Assembly: GCA_018062345.1 (NCBI GenBank)
Contig: JAGOSL010000012.1
Span: 1-36,206, forward strand
Length of the DNA stretch: 36,206 bases
Source of the DNA: Pseudomonadota bacterium
GTDB taxonomy: Bacteria > Pseudomonadota > Alphaproteobacteria > Paracaedibacterales > CAITNM01
Direction: 5' to 3'
Shown here: positions 34,787 to 36,206 of the stretch, in pieces
Position numbering within the stretch: position 1 is the stretch's first letter
Layout: the number at the start of each line of letters is the position of its first letter
Notes under the pieces: model-generated
What the model saw: only the letters and a program-made list of their open reading frames with translations
What the model was told of the DNA's origin: nothing
The model's database searches: none
Position numbers and translations under genes: made by a program

Positions 34787-35758
34787 TTAGTTATTAGTTT
34801 TAACTATTAACCGACCACCTATTTCTATTCTTGCAAGTGTTTGGAATGGTAATGGTAAATTTAGTGAGTCATGGCCAAAAAAATCAGCAGCAAATAATGG
34901 GATTCCCCTTTGAGTCAATTCTTCATTGAGAAGCTTTTTTGCAATACCTATATCTGCTGCATCACCAGAAATTTTACCCCAAATAACAGCTCTTGCCTCA
35001 TCAAAAAGTGAAGATTCTAGTATTTGCACTAAAGCTTCATTGATTTTTCTTCCTGGCTCTAAAATATCTTCAACAAAAAGAATTTTCCCACTTATATTTA
35101 GCTGTCTTGGAGTACCCATCGCGCGCTGAATAAGCGATAAATTGCCCCCGACGATACTACTATCTTCAATAGAGATGGTTCTGGCAGCTTCATTTTCACA
35201 ACTGAGGTTGTAGGTTATTTCCAGAGTTAGCCCACTCAGTATGTCAAAATATGGCTCAATATTTGTTTGCGCATTCACAGCGCGATCATTCTCTCTACAA
35301 AAGCTTGCAACAATGCCATGCAAGCTAGGCCACGCTATACTATTGGCCCAAAGATGAACTGCTGTAAAATCACTAAATCCAATCAGTAATTTAGGCGGCA
35401 TAGTCCGAAATTCATCAAAAAGTCTTGGATTTTTAAATATACCACTTGCGCCATTACCGCCACGCAAACTCCAGATAATCTTGGCAGGTGAACGCAAAGC
35501 ATCTATAAAAAAGTCTCTTCTATTCTCTAGGGTATCTGAACGCCCAAAATCTCCAGAAGCAGATTCATCATAATATACAACGGGAATATACCCTCTTTCA
35601 GCTATCAAGCTTTTTATTTTGGTGATTGCCGCAGCTGAAGGTTTTCCACTCGGTGCAACAAGCGCTATCTCATCTCCCACATTCAAAGTTTGCCAAGAAG
35701 CAGCTTTTCCTTCAAAACCAGCTAAAAACAATAAAATTAAAAAATTGAAAAATTTCAT
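34787..35758 (-). CDS. ldcA: LD-carboxypeptidase, S66 family, with signal peptide
   Basis: S66 enzymes cut the terminal D-alanine from murein tetrapeptides. The 323-residue protein has the family landmarks: DEIALVAPSGKPS, IIWSLRGGNGASGIF, the nucleophile Ser129 in LLIGFSDFTAVH, Glu230 in ILFVEDILEPG, and His296 in FFGHDSLNLPLPF, forming the Ser-Glu-His triad. The N-terminus (MKFFNFLILLFLAGFEGKAA) is a signal peptide, unlike the cytoplasmic E. coli LdcA, so this enzyme probably acts in the periplasm. An immunity-type MccF relative is the main alternative. AAGCCC/GAGGA before the ATG serves as its ribosome-binding site. Confidence 0.85.
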   Translation of the reverse strand: MKFFNFLILLFLAGFEGKAASWQTLNVGDEIALVAPSGKPSAAAITKIKSLIAERGYIPVVYYDESASGDFGRSDTLENRRDFFIDALRSPAKIIWSLRGGNGASGIFKNPRLFDEFRTMPPKLLIGFSDFTAVHLWANSIAWPSLHGIVASFCRENDRAVNAQTNIEPYFDILSGLTLEITYNLSCENEAARTISIEDSSIVGGNLSLIQRAMGTPRQLNISGKILFVEDILEPGRKINEALVQILESSLFDEARAVIWGKISGDAADIGIAKKLLNEELTQRGIPLFAADFFGHDSLNLPLPFQTLARIEIGGRLIVKTNN

Positions 35759-35826
35759 AAAGGGCTTATCCTCATACGATGCATTTACATTAGCTAGCGA
35801 GGCTAAACGCTTTTTTCAAGAAAAAA

Positions 35827-36206
35827 CTATCCTGCTTCTACCATTTTTTGCCAAGCGCCTTCATCAATAATTTCAACACCTAACTCTTTGGCCGCCTTAA
35901 GTTTTTGCCCCGCGTCTTTTCCAGCCACCACAAATGTCGTATGCGCAGAAACAGCACTGCCTACTTTTGCCCCAAGTTTTTCTGCCTGAGCTTTAGCCTC
36001 ACTACGACTTATATGCTCTAGACCACCTGTAAACACTACTATTTTTCCACTTAAAGGCAGATCACTGCCAATTTCATAAGGCAACACATTTATATGTGTT
36101 AATAGGCTCACAACCATTTGTAAATTATGCTTTTGTTGAAAAAAGTCCACAACATCACGAGCAATTCCATGGCCAATCCCTTCAATATGCATAAGCTCTT
36201 GGTAGG
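35827..36206 (-). CDS. ligA: NAD-dependent DNA ligase LigA, C-terminal fragment (cut by window edge)
   Basis: LigA seals nicks in DNA during replication using NAD. The 126 visible residues include the end of the helix-hairpin-helix domain (LMHIEGIGHGIARDVVDFF). The BRCT domain follows, from GSDLPLSGKIVVFTGGLEHISRSEAK through VGSAVSAHTTFVVAGKDAGQKLKAAKELGVEII (quoted in parts), and ends near DEGAWQKMV. The frame stays open to the right edge (YQELMHIEGIG), so the N-terminal adenylation and OB domains lie outside the window. It is 68 bases upstream of the carboxypeptidase gene. Confidence 0.93.
   Translation of the reverse strand, partial: YQELMHIEGIGHGIARDVVDFFQQKHNLQMVVSLLTHINVLPYEIGSDLPLSGKIVVFTGGLEHISRSEAKAQAEKLGAKVGSAVSAHTTFVVAGKDAGQKLKAAKELGVEIIDEGAWQKMVEAG

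Noticed and set aside
35780-35822. Terminator-like hairpin with T-run on the plus strand between ldcA and ligA
   Set aside because: The stem is only four pairs and there is no plus-strand gene for it to end.

Overview
The window reads as chromosomal DNA of an AT-rich alphaproteobacterium. The evidence is the str operon (rpsL-rpsG-fusA-tuf), a transhydrogenase alpha chain split into two genes, hemJ next to rho, a seven-iron ferredoxin, CarD, MlaEF and RadA. Several exported proteins match no family I recognise, and there are two MHS-like MFS transporters. Together these suggest a host-associated lineage such as Holosporales/Paracaedibacter-like bacteria. That placement is inference; no 16S rRNA gene is present to test it.

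Layout. Positions 1-7778 are all minus strand. First comes the 5' end of tuf (cut by the edge), then fusA, rpsG and rpsL with a good promoter, then carD and fdxA. A tightly packed set follows: hemJ-rho-PhzF-like protein-glycosyltransferase. Positions 7877-10975 (plus) carry yajC-secD-secF. aspS converges on secF with a terminator between them. At 12914-16301 lie a Cys-rich membrane protein and two divergent MFS transporters. The minus-strand transporter is preceded by a near-perfect TPP riboswitch with its own promoter, which suggests thiamine or thiamine-phosphate import. Positions 16443-19463 hold two large exported proteins of unknown function. Then come pntAa-pntAb-pntB-nagZ, a third exported unknown, a porin, sodB, tRNA-Arg(ACG) and mlaE-mlaF-radA. 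The right part has kdsA, a fourth exported unknown, a histidine kinase with an XRE-receiver fusion regulator, fumarylacetoacetase, an LD-carypeptidase-family enzyme (LD-carboxypeptidase) with a signal peptide, and the 3' end of ligA.

How it fits together. Most genes are core: translation, Sec export, haem, redox balance (Pnt, SodB, FdxA), envelope (KdsA, MlaEF, porin, NagZ, LD-carboxypeptidase) and DNA repair (RadA, LigA). The accessory interest is concentrated in four places: the TPP-controlled MFS gene; the exported unknowns, three of which share an Met-Glu-rich junction after the signal peptide and two of which share a C-terminal C-x2-G-x3-R motif; one exported protein whose C-terminus looks like a RelE/ParE toxin fold; and the unusual two-component pair. 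No intergenic gap exceeds 300 bases. I saw no insertion sequence, integrase or CRISPR array.
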